Shown here one piece after another: positions 9,677 to 18,747 of a stretch of 64,000 nt of DNA (the stretch's first letter is position 1; each line of letters starts with the position of its first letter). The notes under the pieces were generated by a model. That model did not search any database. It was not told where the DNA came from and worked only from the letters and a program-made list of their open reading frames with translations. The stretch comes from CADDYT01 sp035294125 (GTDB taxonomy: Bacteria; Chloroflexota; Ktedonobacteria; Ktedonobacterales; Ktedonobacteraceae), in assembly GCA_035294125.1 (NCBI GenBank), contig DATGLM010000049.1, forward strand, positions 186,001-250,000. The letters are read 5' to 3'. Position numbers and translations under genes: made by a program.

Positions 9677-9694
9677 TATGCGAATATTCGCATA
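9677..9694. promoter_or_regulatory. 18-bp perfect palindrome, likely operator of the ArsR-type regulator
   Basis: TATGCGAATATTCGCATA is perfectly self-complementary. Its GAATATTC core resembles ArsR/SmtB-family operators. It lies 22 bp upstream of the ATG of the 479-residue ArsR/DUF2087 gene, where a bound repressor would block transcription. Assignment to that regulator is inference from position. Confidence 0.65.
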
Positions 9695-9770
9695 GTTTTC
9701 TAATAAGAAAGTAACATAGAAGTGGGGGAAGTGTCAAGGGGGTGACAAGATGATTGGATTGTTTTCAGAA

Positions 9771-9810
9771 AAGAAAGCAGGCAAGGCATAAGCGCCTTGC
9801 CTGCTTTCTT
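9771..9810. terminator. Hairpin terminator after the S9 peptidase gene
   Basis: Two perfectly complementary 17-base arms (9771-9787 and 9794-9810) are separated by a six-base loop. It lies 11 bp past the stop of the reverse-strand S9 peptidase. In the reverse direction the hairpin runs into TTTTCTG, a short U-rich tail. Confidence 0.75.
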
Positions 9811-9821
9811 CATATAGCCGA

Positions 9822-11687
9822 TCATTCGTTGGCGCCCTCGTAGCGACCGCCGAGGTAGCGGGCGAGAAACTTTTCGGCAGCGGTATAGAAGCGGAGTCGG
9901 TTTTCGGGTTTGGCGAAGCCGTGTCCTTCGTCGGGGAAGAGCAGGTATTCATAGTCGATGCCGCGACTCTTCATGGCGTTAACGATCTGCTCCGATTCGG
10001 CCTGTTTCACACGCGGGTCATTAGCTCCCTGTGCGATGAGCATAGGAATCTTGATCTGATCGACTTTGAAGAGCGGCGAGCGGGACTTCAGAAATTCCTC
10101 TTCCGTTTCGGGATTGCCCACACGCCTGTGGAAGTTTGCCAGGAAGGTTGACCAGTAAGGCGGGATCGTCTGAATAAGTGTGATCAGGTTTGAGGGACCA
10201 ACGATGTCGACAGCGCAGGCAAAGAGGTCCGGCGTGAAGGTTGCGCCGACGAGGGCCGCGTAGCCACCGTAGGAGCCGCCGTAGATACCCACGCGCTCCG
10301 GGTCAGCGATGTCCTGCTCGATGGCCCAGTGGACGGCATCCACCAGGTCGTCGTGCATCTTGCCTCCCCACTCGCGGTTCCCGGCGTTGAGAAAGTCCTT
10401 GCCGAAGCCGGTAGAGCCACGGAAATTGATCTGCAAGCAGGCATAGCCCCGGTTGGCAAACCACTGCGCCTCCGGGTTGTAGCCCCAGGTATCGCGCGCC
10501 CACGGGCCGCCGTGAACGTTCAACACCATTGGCAGGTGCGTTTGCTTGCCCCAGGGTGGCCGTGTCAGGTAGCCGTGAATGGTCAGTCCATCGCGGGCAG
10601 TGAAGGAGATTGGCTCCATCCTTGCCAGCACATATTTGTTCAGCTCGGGCTGGTTGTCAAAAAGGAATGTCCCTTTGCGCTCGCTGCGCTGGTAGGCGTA
10701 GAAGGGTACCGGCCCGTTATCGACGGTGAAGGAGATGATCCACGTCTCGTCGTCGTTGTCGCGACTGATGACGCCGAAGTCGCCCCGGTGCAGCGCGCCA
10801 ATGGTCTCAAAATCTTCTTTGATGGAGGGGTCAAGTATAAGCCATTCGGTGCGTTCGCGGTTGAAGGCTACCGCTTGCACCTCCAACGTATCGGGCTGGA
10901 TCATCACTGCGCCGATATCGTAGTGGGGGTCTTCGGCCAGTACCGTCTTCTCGCCGCTGGCAATGTTCATCTTGACCAATCGGCTGGCGTTGGCGTTGCT
11001 GGAATCTTCCAGGTAGAGTGATTGCCCGTCCTTTGTGAAGCCGACTGGACCGCTATTGAGCGCGTCATCCGGCCCCCAGGTGAGCAGAACCTGCCATTCC
11101 GCCTGCTCGTTCTCGCGCACCAGCATCTGCGAACTGCCATCCGGCAAAGTGGCTACCGCGCCGCGCACTTTGAAATTCACGTCGCTCACCCAGCCCGCGA
11201 TATTGCCCGGATTTTTCGCCACCATCGTCAATTCGCCCGTGGAGATGATGACGCGGTAGACATCATGCACCTGCGGATTCTCTTTGTTCATGCCGATGAG
11301 CAATTCATCGGGAAAATGCTTATCGACATCGATGATATGCACCTGGACATTTTCAAACGGCGTCAGGTCGCGTGTCTCCTTCGTTTCCAGGCTGGTCGCA
11401 TACAGCCGCCAGTTCTCATCTCCCTCTTTATCTTGAATATAGAGAATATGCCGGTTATCTTTGGCCCAGAAGTAGAAACGGATGCCGCGATCCGTATCAT
11501 TTGTCACTGGCTCGTAATTATCCCTGCCAACCGTCCCCACCCAGACGTTCAAGACGTTGTTCACCGGTGCGATATACGCCATACGCTTTCCATCCGGCGA
11601 AATCCTCGGACTCGTCTTAACCGGGTTGCCAAACAGCACCTCGCGCGGAATCAACGGTACAGGAATATTTGTCTGTGTATCTGCCAT
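9822..11687 (-). CDS. S9-family prolyl oligopeptidase-like serine peptidase
   Basis: About 621 residues. An N-terminal beta-propeller-type region (about 1-370) is followed by an alpha/beta-hydrolase domain. Visible catalytic residues are the Ser in YGGSYGGYAALVG, the Asp in AQGANDPRVKQ and the His in PDEGHGFAKPEN, with the oxyanion-side motif NVHGGPWARD. No signal peptide, so probably cytoplasmic acylaminoacyl- or oligopeptidase activity. The ATG at 11687 (MADTQTN) has GGAG about 8 bases upstream and is preferred over 11711. A second S9 gene lies at 44413-46380. Confidence 0.9.
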   Translation of the reverse strand: MADTQTNIPVPLIPREVLFGNPVKTSPRISPDGKRMAYIAPVNNVLNVWVGTVGRDNYEPVTNDTDRGIRFYFWAKDNRHILYIQDKEGDENWRLYATSLETKETRDLTPFENVQVHIIDVDKHFPDELLIGMNKENPQVHDVYRVIISTGELTMVAKNPGNIAGWVSDVNFKVRGAVATLPDGSSQMLVRENEQAEWQVLLTWGPDDALNSGPVGFTKDGQSLYLEDSSNANASRLVKMNIASGEKTVLAEDPHYDIGAVMIQPDTLEVQAVAFNRERTEWLILDPSIKEDFETIGALHRGDFGVISRDNDDETWIISFTVDNGPVPFYAYQRSERKGTFLFDNQPELNKYVLARMEPISFTARDGLTIHGYLTRPPWGKQTHLPMVLNVHGGPWARDTWGYNPEAQWFANRGYACLQINFRGSTGFGKDFLNAGNREWGGKMHDDLVDAVHWAIEQDIADPERVGIYGGSYGGYAALVGATFTPDLFACAVDIVGPSNLITLIQTIPPYWSTFLANFHRRVGNPETEEEFLKSRSPLFKVDQIKIPMLIAQGANDPRVKQAESEQIVNAMKSRGIDYEYLLFPDEGHGFAKPENRLRFYTAAEKFLARYLGGRYEGANE

Positions 11688-11931
11688 GCAAAACGACTCC
11701 AATTCTATCAAACGAGATGTCTATCAAATGGACATATCTGACCCGTTGTTATACACTCAGCGATATGTGTCTGTTCGCAGTGTATCACATTGGCAGGGCA
11801 ATCGCTGATGAGTCGGGGTACAACTCTCTGGACAGAATACAAAGAGGAGAAAGACTGGAAGGGGGGTTGAGAGACACGATATTTCGTACAATGGCCTGCC
11901 TGCTGTGCTCGCAAAGATTGTAGAAAGTCAA

Positions 11932-13209
11932 TCAAGGCCGGGTGTGAGGGTTTTGTCGCGGGTGGAAATCCTCAGCAGGCTTCCTGTCTGACTGGATAGC
12001 GCGCTGGAGGTGCGCTTCCACGCGCTGCGCATTCTTCTCGATCATGAAACGCTCCTGAACGGTGGCACGAGCGGCTTGAGCCAGCCGGGCGCGCAGACCA
12101 GGGTTATCCGCGAGTTGGACGATGGAGGCGGCAACAGCCTGGACATCGCCTGGCTCGGTCAGCAGACCATCGACGCCGTGCGTTACGATCTCCGCCGGGC
12201 CACCGATGTTGGAGGTAATCACAGGTAATCCACGGGCCATACCTTCCGCGATTACCAGCCCGAACGGCTCCTTCCAGATGGAAGGGATGAGCATGATGGT
12301 CGAGAGGTCATATTCGCGGATCAACTGATCCTGCGGCACTTTGCCGTGAAAGGTGACAGACCGGCTCAGGTGTTTCTCGTTGAGGAAGGTATGCAGTTCT
12401 TTTATATAAGCTGCGTCACCTTCGCCGAAGATGTTGAGATGAAAATTGTGCCTGCCCTGCTCGTTGACCAGCAGGTCCAGCGCCTTGAGGATAATATGCA
12501 CGCCTTTTTCGTCGCATAAACGGCCCACGTAGATGAGCCGCACCTTGTGCGCTTCGTCGCTCTTGCTCTCCTGGGAGCGCGGTGTGTCGAGGAAGCGGGC
12601 GTCGATGCCGTTGTAGATAACTTCGATGCGCTCAGGATCGCAGCCAGCCGCCGCGTATTCCCGCTTGACGGCCTCGCTGGCGGCAATGATAGAGGTGTAG
12701 TGAAGCGGAGGGACGTTGCCGATCAGGAGTTTCTTGAGGCGGCGCGTGCGCAGCCGGGTCTGTTCGGTTTGCGCCGTAAGCGCGTATTGCAGCCAGTAGC
12801 TTTCCAGGTGGAAGACGACAGGAAGGTGTACCTCGTGCAATGCCTGCAAGAGAGAATTCATGCCCAGCCCGGTGATTTCCCAGATGTAGAGCACATCGGG
12901 CCGCGTTTCCGCGATCACGCGCTGCAACTCTTTGACGCTTGCCGGGTGGTGGAAATAGTGGTAATAATTGCTCAACAGTCCTGATTGTCGCCAGACCGGT
13001 TTGCCGCGATCAAAATGGGCCGCGGGGGTATAGTGCAGCGTGCGCAGGATATGCTCAGCGCGCTCTGGTCCGGCAATGCCATACGAACTGGTCAATACCG
13101 TTACCTCGTGGCCCAGTTCCAACAACTTTACGGCGTAGTCTCTCGCCACGATTTCCGCGCCTCCAAGTACATATGGTGGATAAAGGTTGCTCAATAACAG
13201 GATACGCAT
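11932..13209 (-). CDS. Family 4 glycosyltransferase
   Basis: About 425 residues with a GT-B fold. The N-terminal acceptor domain begins MRILLLSNLYPP with the GGAEIVARD loop. The C-terminal donor domain has LIYVGRLCDEKGVHIIL and the E-x7-E region KEPFGLVIAEGMARGLPVI. It probably adds a sugar from a nucleotide-sugar donor to a surface polysaccharide or glycolipid. GAGGG precedes the ATG at 13209. It is the only member of this region transcribed leftward; the next glycosyltransferase diverges from it across about 317 bp. Confidence 0.9.
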   Translation of the reverse strand: MRILLLSNLYPPYVLGGAEIVARDYAVKLLELGHEVTVLTSSYGIAGPERAEHILRTLHYTPAAHFDRGKPVWRQSGLLSNYYHYFHHPASVKELQRVIAETRPDVLYIWEITGLGMNSLLQALHEVHLPVVFHLESYWLQYALTAQTEQTRLRTRRLKKLLIGNVPPLHYTSIIAASEAVKREYAAAGCDPERIEVIYNGIDARFLDTPRSQESKSDEAHKVRLIYVGRLCDEKGVHIILKALDLLVNEQGRHNFHLNIFGEGDAAYIKELHTFLNEKHLSRSVTFHGKVPQDQLIREYDLSTIMLIPSIWKEPFGLVIAEGMARGLPVITSNIGGPAEIVTHGVDGLLTEPGDVQAVAASIVQLADNPGLRARLAQAARATVQERFMIEKNAQRVEAHLQRAIQSDRKPAEDFHPRQNPHTRP

Positions 13210-13526
13210 GACATCTATTCCCTCTGGCAACTGTGCCGATATCAATCAAGCAGGCAGTATATGCTTCTCACGTGCTATAAAAAGACGCTCTCGCGCACAA
13301 TGACATGGCCGGGCCGCTTTTCAAAGCAGTGTACCTGAGCCATCTTTGTAGCGCAAGGGAGATTTGGTTGAGAAACTGCTACCGCTGTGTATTTTTCGTA
13401 ACCGGGTTATAACTGATGTCGTGCTGTTTCGCAGCTTGCACATTGGTATACTGGCCGTAAGATAGATTGAAATATTGCTCTGTATTGTTGTCCTGTAGAA
13501 TAGTCGAAACGAGGAGGAGGGACGCA
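13210..13526. other. Divergent intergenic region with a dispersed-repeat fragment
   Basis: 317 bp between two divergent glycosyltransferases. I see no gene. At about 13296-13324 it carries CACAATGACATG followed by a GC-rich stretch and TTTT. A closely similar sequence stands at 35565-35592, and the tail resembles the ends of other palindromic repeats in this window. Promoters for both flanking genes must lie here, but no clear -35/-10 pair was found. Confidence 0.45.
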
Positions 13527-14789
13527 ATGCGCATCCTGTTTGTGACGCCCTACCCACCCTCGCGCATTCGTGTGCGCGGGTATGAGTTCTTGCGACAACT
13601 GCGGCGGAAGCACGAAGTCACTGTGCTGGCTCAGTGTGCCTCGGAGCAGGAGGTTGCCGACGCGGAGAAGCTGCGGCAGCAGGGGTATGATGTGCGGCTG
13701 GTGGAGGAATCGAAGATGCGCTCGGCTTTCAGAAGCGGGTCAGCTCTTGTGCGCTCGCGTTCGCTGCCGCTACAGGTGGCTTATGCGCGCTCTGCCCGTG
13801 TCAAAGGGGCGGTACGGCAGCTTTACGCGGAGCAACCTTTCGATGTGATTCACGTTGAGCATCTACGCGGCATCGCTTCGATGGTCGAGTTTGCCCATCA
13901 CCCACTGGTGTGGGATGCCGTCGATTGCATCAGCCTGTTGTGCAAACAGACAATGACTTCCGGTCCCAGCCGTGCGGTGCGCGTGGTGGCGAGGCTGGAT
14001 TACGAGCGCACGCGCCGCTACGAAGCAAGAGTGCTGAAAAAGCTGCCCTGTACCGTCGTGACTTCGGAGCGCGATCGCCGGGCGATGATCGAACTCCTGC
14101 GCACCCGGACGCACGACTTTACGAGCAGCGACGAGGAACTGGGCAAACATATTTTTGTTCTGCCAAACGGCGTAGATCTAGACTATTTTCGACCGCAACA
14201 GCAGGAGATTCGTCCCGGTACCATTGTCTTTTCCGGCAAGATGAGCTACCATGCCAACGTGGCGACCGCCCTCTACCTGTACCAGCAGATCATGCCTCTC
14301 ATCTGGCAGCAGCGTCCCGAAGTGAAGCTGACCATTGTGGGCAGCAAGCCTCCGAAGTCTATTCTGGCTCTCGCAGAGGACTCGCGTGTCGAAGTGACCG
14401 GCTACGTGGAGGATATTCGTCCCTACATCGCTCGTGCCGAGGTTATGCTTAGTCCGATGGTCTACAGTGTCGGCATCCAGAACAAGGTACTGGAGGCGAT
14501 GGCTCTGGGAACGCCGGTGGTAGTGGCTGAACAGGCCGCCAGCGGGCTGGGCGTTCAAGCCGGACACGACCTGCTGGTTGCTAGCACGCCACTGGAGTTC
14601 GCCGATGCCGCCCTGCGCCTGCTGGGCAATGCCGAACTTCGTGCGTCCCTCTGCCAGCGGGGGCGCGACTACGTGGAACGAAACCATAACTGGGCGACGG
14701 TGGTGGAGCGATTGGAAGATCTCTATCGACAGGTATTGCCTGCCGGTTGGCAACAGGGTGTTTTGCCGGTAGCAGGGCTTACCAGGTAA
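13527..14789 (+). CDS. Glycosyltransferase (GT4-like)
   Basis: 420 residues, GT-B fold. N-terminus MRILFVTPYPPSRIRVRGYE; donor domain with IVFSGKMSYHANVATALY, TIVGSKPPKSI and NKVLEAMALGTPVVVA. The pattern resembles sugar transferases of exopolysaccharide loci. The strong site GAGGAGGAGGG ends 5 bases before the ATG at 13527. It is first in a rightward series of polysaccharide genes. Its sequence style is close to the gene at 16176, suggesting paralogues. Confidence 0.88.
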   Translation: MRILFVTPYPPSRIRVRGYEFLRQLRRKHEVTVLAQCASEQEVADAEKLRQQGYDVRLVEESKMRSAFRSGSALVRSRSLPLQVAYARSARVKGAVRQLYAEQPFDVIHVEHLRGIASMVEFAHHPLVWDAVDCISLLCKQTMTSGPSRAVRVVARLDYERTRRYEARVLKKLPCTVVTSERDRRAMIELLRTRTHDFTSSDEELGKHIFVLPNGVDLDYFRPQQQEIRPGTIVFSGKMSYHANVATALYLYQQIMPLIWQQRPEVKLTIVGSKPPKSILALAEDSRVEVTGYVEDIRPYIARAEVMLSPMVYSVGIQNKVLEAMALGTPVVVAEQAASGLGVQAGHDLLVASTPLEFADAALRLLGNAELRASLCQRGRDYVERNHNWATVVERLEDLYRQVLPAGWQQGVLPVAGLTR

Positions 14790-14869
14790 AGCCCGATAGG
14801 TGGATGTTCAATATGGGGTTGTATGCGATGAAAAACGCTAAAAACGCAGAGAAAAAAGGGTCGATGTGA

Positions 14870-16159
14870 ATGGGCGATTTATCTATGCAAACGTTATCAA
14901 AGAGAGAAGATGTAGATGTTTCTGGCGAGGAGCAGGAGCCTCCGGCAGAAAGGGCGTTGCCGACTGCGCTATTTCTAGAGCGCGACAGGCAAACGTTCCG
15001 GCAGTTCTTGCGGATTGGTATTGCCGACGTGCTGGCGCGAGGTGAAACGATTGACCTGGATATCAACGAAGAATTTCCGCGTCTGATCCCTGTGCTTTGT
15101 AGCTATTTCACCGGGGAAGAACTGACTCAACTGATCGGTCGGGAGATGGCTGCCCGTTTTTTTGCGCTCTACCGTCTGGAGATAGTGCAAAATCTGTTCC
15201 TCGAAAGTGAGCTTCAGAAGGTGCTCCACGCCTTTAACGAGGCAGGTATCGCCGTCATCCTGATGAAAGGGCCAGTGCTGGCCCACGCGTTCTACCCGCG
15301 ACCGCAGTTGCGCACCTACCACGATTTTGACATGCTCATCCATCCACAGGATTTGTCATGCGCGCATGATCTGCTGCTTGCTCTGGGCTATAAGTTTTAC
15401 GAGGAGTTCCGCGCCAATGTCATTAATGAGAAGCGCACCGGTTATAATTATATGCTCAAGCGCGATGATTCCTGGCTTGAGGTGCTGATCGAATTGCACA
15501 CCGCTCCTCACGCGGACGAGGATGCGACAGTTTTTGACGTCCAGTCCTGGTGGGCGCAGGCAATGCCGATTACGGTGCTCGGCGAGAAGACGCTGGCGCT
15601 GAGCGCGGAAGATCATCTGCTCTACCTCTGCTGGCATTACCGTTTTCACAGCTTTACGCGCCTGCTCTGGCTCTACGACCTTGCCATGCTGGCGCGTGCC
15701 TGCGCCCACACGCTTGATTGGGAGACGCTACTACGGCAGGCGAAGCAGTTCCGGCTGAAGACAACGCTTTACTATTGCCTCTCCTGGTGTCGCGACCTCT
15801 TCGCCGTGGAGATTCCCGCCCAGGTCTTCGATTGCCTGCGCCCGCCCTCGCTCTGTCGCTTTGTCGTCGAGCGCATCGCCTTGAGCAACCTTGTCACGAC
15901 CCTGGCGACGGTCGAAGGGAAAAACCGGCGTATCGTGGCCCATCGAGCGATGGTTGATAGCACTGCTGGCCTGTTGTATGCGGGACTGCGCACGCTTTTC
16001 CCCTCGCCCGCCGCGATGGGGCAGCGCTACATGGAACATTCGCGTTTGCCCTTGCGCCTCTTTTTTGTCTACTACCTGATTCACCCCTGGCTGACGCTGG
16101 CGAAGGCGAGGCACTATGTGTTGCCTTTCTCGCGTAAAGAGAGGAAAAGCGGGCAGTGA
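14870..16159 (+). CDS. NTP_transf_5-type nucleotidyltransferase-like protein
   Basis: 429 residues. The central motif MKGPVLAHAFYP followed by RTYHDFDMLIHP matches the uncharacterised nucleotidyltransferase family (PF14907), in which the DxD provides metal ligands. Such genes are common inside polysaccharide clusters, but the reaction is not established. Here it lies between two glycosyltransferases, with gaps of about 80 and 16 bp, and is probably co-transcribed. The ATG at 14870 follows AAAAAAGGG; an in-frame ATG at 14885 is possible. Confidence 0.82.
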   Translation: MGDLSMQTLSKREDVDVSGEEQEPPAERALPTALFLERDRQTFRQFLRIGIADVLARGETIDLDINEEFPRLIPVLCSYFTGEELTQLIGREMAARFFALYRLEIVQNLFLESELQKVLHAFNEAGIAVILMKGPVLAHAFYPRPQLRTYHDFDMLIHPQDLSCAHDLLLALGYKFYEEFRANVINEKRTGYNYMLKRDDSWLEVLIELHTAPHADEDATVFDVQSWWAQAMPITVLGEKTLALSAEDHLLYLCWHYRFHSFTRLLWLYDLAMLARACAHTLDWETLLRQAKQFRLKTTLYYCLSWCRDLFAVEIPAQVFDCLRPPSLCRFVVERIALSNLVTTLATVEGKNRRIVAHRAMVDSTAGLLYAGLRTLFPSPAAMGQRYMEHSRLPLRLFFVYYLIHPWLTLAKARHYVLPFSRKERKSGQ

Positions 16160-16175
16160 AATCGTGGGAGAAGTT

Positions 16176-17417
16176 ATGCGCGTCCTGATGCTCACTCAAG
16201 TGGTGGTCTATCCTGCGGATGCAGGTCCCAAAGTGAAGACGTTGCAGGTGCTGCGCCATCTCGCGCAGCACCATGAAGTCATCTACTGCTCCTTTGTGCG
16301 CGGCGAAGAGGAGATGCGTGGAGCGGAGAAGCTGCGCGAGTTCTGCGCCCGCATTGAGATGGTTCCTATGCGGCGCTCGCGTCTCGCCGATGCGCGCTAC
16401 CTGCTGGAAAGCCTGCTGCTCGGCGATTCGTTTATTTTGCGCCGCGATGAGCGGGCGGAGATGCGGGCAAAGGTTGCTCAGCTCCTCAAGGAGGAGCAGA
16501 TCGATGTCATGCATGTTGATCAGTTGAACATGATGCGCTTCGTACCGTCAGATTGGCAGGGAACGGTTGTCCTCGATGAGCACAACGCGGTCTGGCAGGT
16601 GGTGGAGCGGCTGCAAAAGGGAGCGCGTAATCCCCTGCTGCGCCTGCTGCTGGGGCGCGAGGTGCGTGTTGTGCGCAAACTGGAGGGGCAGGCATGTCGG
16701 CGCGCTCAGATTGTGCTGGCGGTCAGCGAGCACGACCGCGAGGCGCTGCACGAGGTCGCGGGGAATGCCGTGCCGGTCGAGGTGGTGCCGATCACCGTTG
16801 ATGCCGGACAATTCACGGCGATCTGGGAGGCACGGCAGGCAAATGAGCCGCGACCAGATCATCTCTTCACTATCGGCACGATGTTCTGGCCGCCCAACAG
16901 TGAGGGCGTGGCATGGTGGTTGCGCGAGGGCTATGACCGGTTGCGCACCCTGCGCCCCGATGTCACCTACGATATCGTGGGAGCGCGCCCGCCCCAGTAC
17001 CTGCTCGCGCTGGCAGAGCAGAAGCCAGGGGTGCGCGCGCATGGCTACGTCGCGGATGCCGCGCCTTTCTGGTTGGAGTCGACCGCGCTTATCGTTCCCC
17101 TGCTTTCCGGCGGGGGCGTGCGCGTCAAGATTCTGGAAGCAATGGCGATGGGAGTGCCCGTCGTCTCAACCACGGTCGGCTGTGAGGGTCTGGAGGTGCA
17201 GGATGGCGTTCACCTGCTCATCGCGGACACCCCGCAGGCATTTGCCACAGCATGCGCAAGGCTGCTGACTGACGCGCGGCTTGTCCGCCTGCTGGCGCGC
17301 AATGCGCGCCAACTCATTCTTGAACGCTACGATGCCAGCACCGCGCTGCGCCCACTCGATCTTATCTACGAACGGCAGCAGGCTACTATCCCGGAAAGAG
17401 GCCTGACATATGAATGA
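16176..17417 (+). CDS. Glycosyltransferase (GT4-like)
   Basis: 413 residues, GT-B. N-terminus MRVLMLTQVVVYPADAGP; donor domain FTIGTMFWPPNSEG, YDIVGARPPQYLL, GYVADAAPFW and KILEAMAMGVPVVST. GGGAGAAG directly precedes the ATG at 16176. Its stop overlaps the start of the next glycosyltransferase by 8 bases, so translational coupling is likely. Probable role: stepwise assembly of an exopolysaccharide repeat unit. Donor and acceptor unknown. Confidence 0.88.
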   Translation: MRVLMLTQVVVYPADAGPKVKTLQVLRHLAQHHEVIYCSFVRGEEEMRGAEKLREFCARIEMVPMRRSRLADARYLLESLLLGDSFILRRDERAEMRAKVAQLLKEEQIDVMHVDQLNMMRFVPSDWQGTVVLDEHNAVWQVVERLQKGARNPLLRLLLGREVRVVRKLEGQACRRAQIVLAVSEHDREALHEVAGNAVPVEVVPITVDAGQFTAIWEARQANEPRPDHLFTIGTMFWPPNSEGVAWWLREGYDRLRTLRPDVTYDIVGARPPQYLLALAEQKPGVRAHGYVADAAPFWLESTALIVPLLSGGGVRVKILEAMAMGVPVVSTTVGCEGLEVQDGVHLLIADTPQAFATACARLLTDARLVRLLARNARQLILERYDASTALRPLDLIYERQQATIPERGLTYE

Positions 17418-18630
17418 ACTTGAGAAAAAGAAACGCCCGCGTATCGCCTTCCTGACGGCGCTGACGCTGCAGGACAGGCGTTCTTCATGGCGCATTACCA
17501 ATAGATATATGGCGGCGGCGCTGCAAAAGTACTGCGGCGATGTGGTGGATATCGGCCCCATAGATATTCCAGAACTGCCGGTTGGCAAAGTCGTCAATAA
17601 AGCCGCCAGGCTGTTGCTGAAGAAGGGCTATATGTACTATCACAGCTTCTATTTCGCGAAGCGATACGCCAGCAAGCTGAAGAAGAAGCTGGAAGGGCAA
17701 TCCTTCGATCTTCTTTTTGGCCCTTCGTGCGCTACTGAGGTCGCCTTCCTGGAAACGGACATTCCCATTGTCCTGACCGAAGATGCTCATATTGGCGTTT
17801 TGCTGGACTACTATGCGCAATTCTCTAACTTAATGAGGCGTTCGGCCTACGAAGCCAGTACCCTGGAAGGCATGGGCCTCAGAAGAGCAAGCCTGGCGCT
17901 GTACCCTTCGGATTGGGCTGCTCAATCAGCTCGCGCAATCTACCAGCTCGACGAGCGCAAAGTGTACACCGTTCCCTATGGCACCAACATTGATACCCCG
18001 CCTTCACCCGAAATAGCGCGGCGGCGTGAGAAATCTAACCGCTGTAAACTCTTCTTTATCGGTGTCGACTGGGAGAGAAAGGGCGGTGAGATCGCTTTTG
18101 AGACACTGCTGGAACTGGAAAAGCTGGGCATCAACGCGGAACTGACGATTTGCGGCTGCATTCCGCCCGCGCAGTTTCGCCATGAGCGGTTGCGCATCAT
18201 TCCTTTTCTCGATAGGAAAATCGAGAGCCAACGCCGGGAGATGGAAGAACTCTTTGCAACTTCGGACTTTCTCTTCCTGCCGACCAGGGGCGATGCCTAT
18301 GGCATGGTCTTTTGCGAGGCAAGTTCGTTTGGCCTGCCTTCTATTACCACCGATACGGGCGGCGTGGCAGGGGCGGTGCGCGAAGGCGAAAACGGCTTTT
18401 TGCTTCCTCCACAGGCCAGGGGCAAGCAATATGCCGAACTTATCGCCAGGGTGTACCGTGATGACAGGCTGTATGCCTCACTGGTAAAGTCCAGCCGCAG
18501 CGCCTTTGAGGAACGTCTGAACTGGGATGCCTGGGGCCAGACGGTGGCAAAGCTTATCCACAAGATGCTTGAAGAGAAAAGAATGAATAGCCCGATTGGG
18601 GTACCTGTTGGGACAGCAGGTTCCGTTTAG
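17410..18630 (+). CDS. Family 4 glycosyltransferase
   Basis: 406 residues. The donor-domain signatures LFFIGVDWERKGGEIAFE, ELTICGCIPP and GMVFCEASSFGLPSITTD are typical of GT4. N-terminus MNELEKKKRPRIAFLTAL. It overlaps the previous gene by 8 bases and has GAAAGAGG upstream. It is followed by a 117-bp gap and the GH5 gene. Likely acts at the inner membrane face on a lipid-linked sugar chain (inference from context). Confidence 0.88.
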   Translation: MNELEKKKRPRIAFLTALTLQDRRSSWRITNRYMAAALQKYCGDVVDIGPIDIPELPVGKVVNKAARLLLKKGYMYYHSFYFAKRYASKLKKKLEGQSFDLLFGPSCATEVAFLETDIPIVLTEDAHIGVLLDYYAQFSNLMRRSAYEASTLEGMGLRRASLALYPSDWAAQSARAIYQLDERKVYTVPYGTNIDTPPSPEIARRREKSNRCKLFFIGVDWERKGGEIAFETLLELEKLGINAELTICGCIPPAQFRHERLRIIPFLDRKIESQRREMEELFATSDFLFLPTRGDAYGMVFCEASSFGLPSITTDTGGVAGAVREGENGFLLPPQARGKQYAELIARVYRDDRLYASLVKSSRSAFEERLNWDAWGQTVAKLIHKMLEEKRMNSPIGVPVGTAGSV

Positions 18631-18747
18631 CCGTTCTGGTTCATGAGAAGAGATTCCCGGCAAAGAAGAACAACATTCTAGCGTGTGCTCGATTGAATTG
18701 CGCACAGCGTCAATGAGTCAATCAAAAGAAGGCAGGATGGTTATAAC

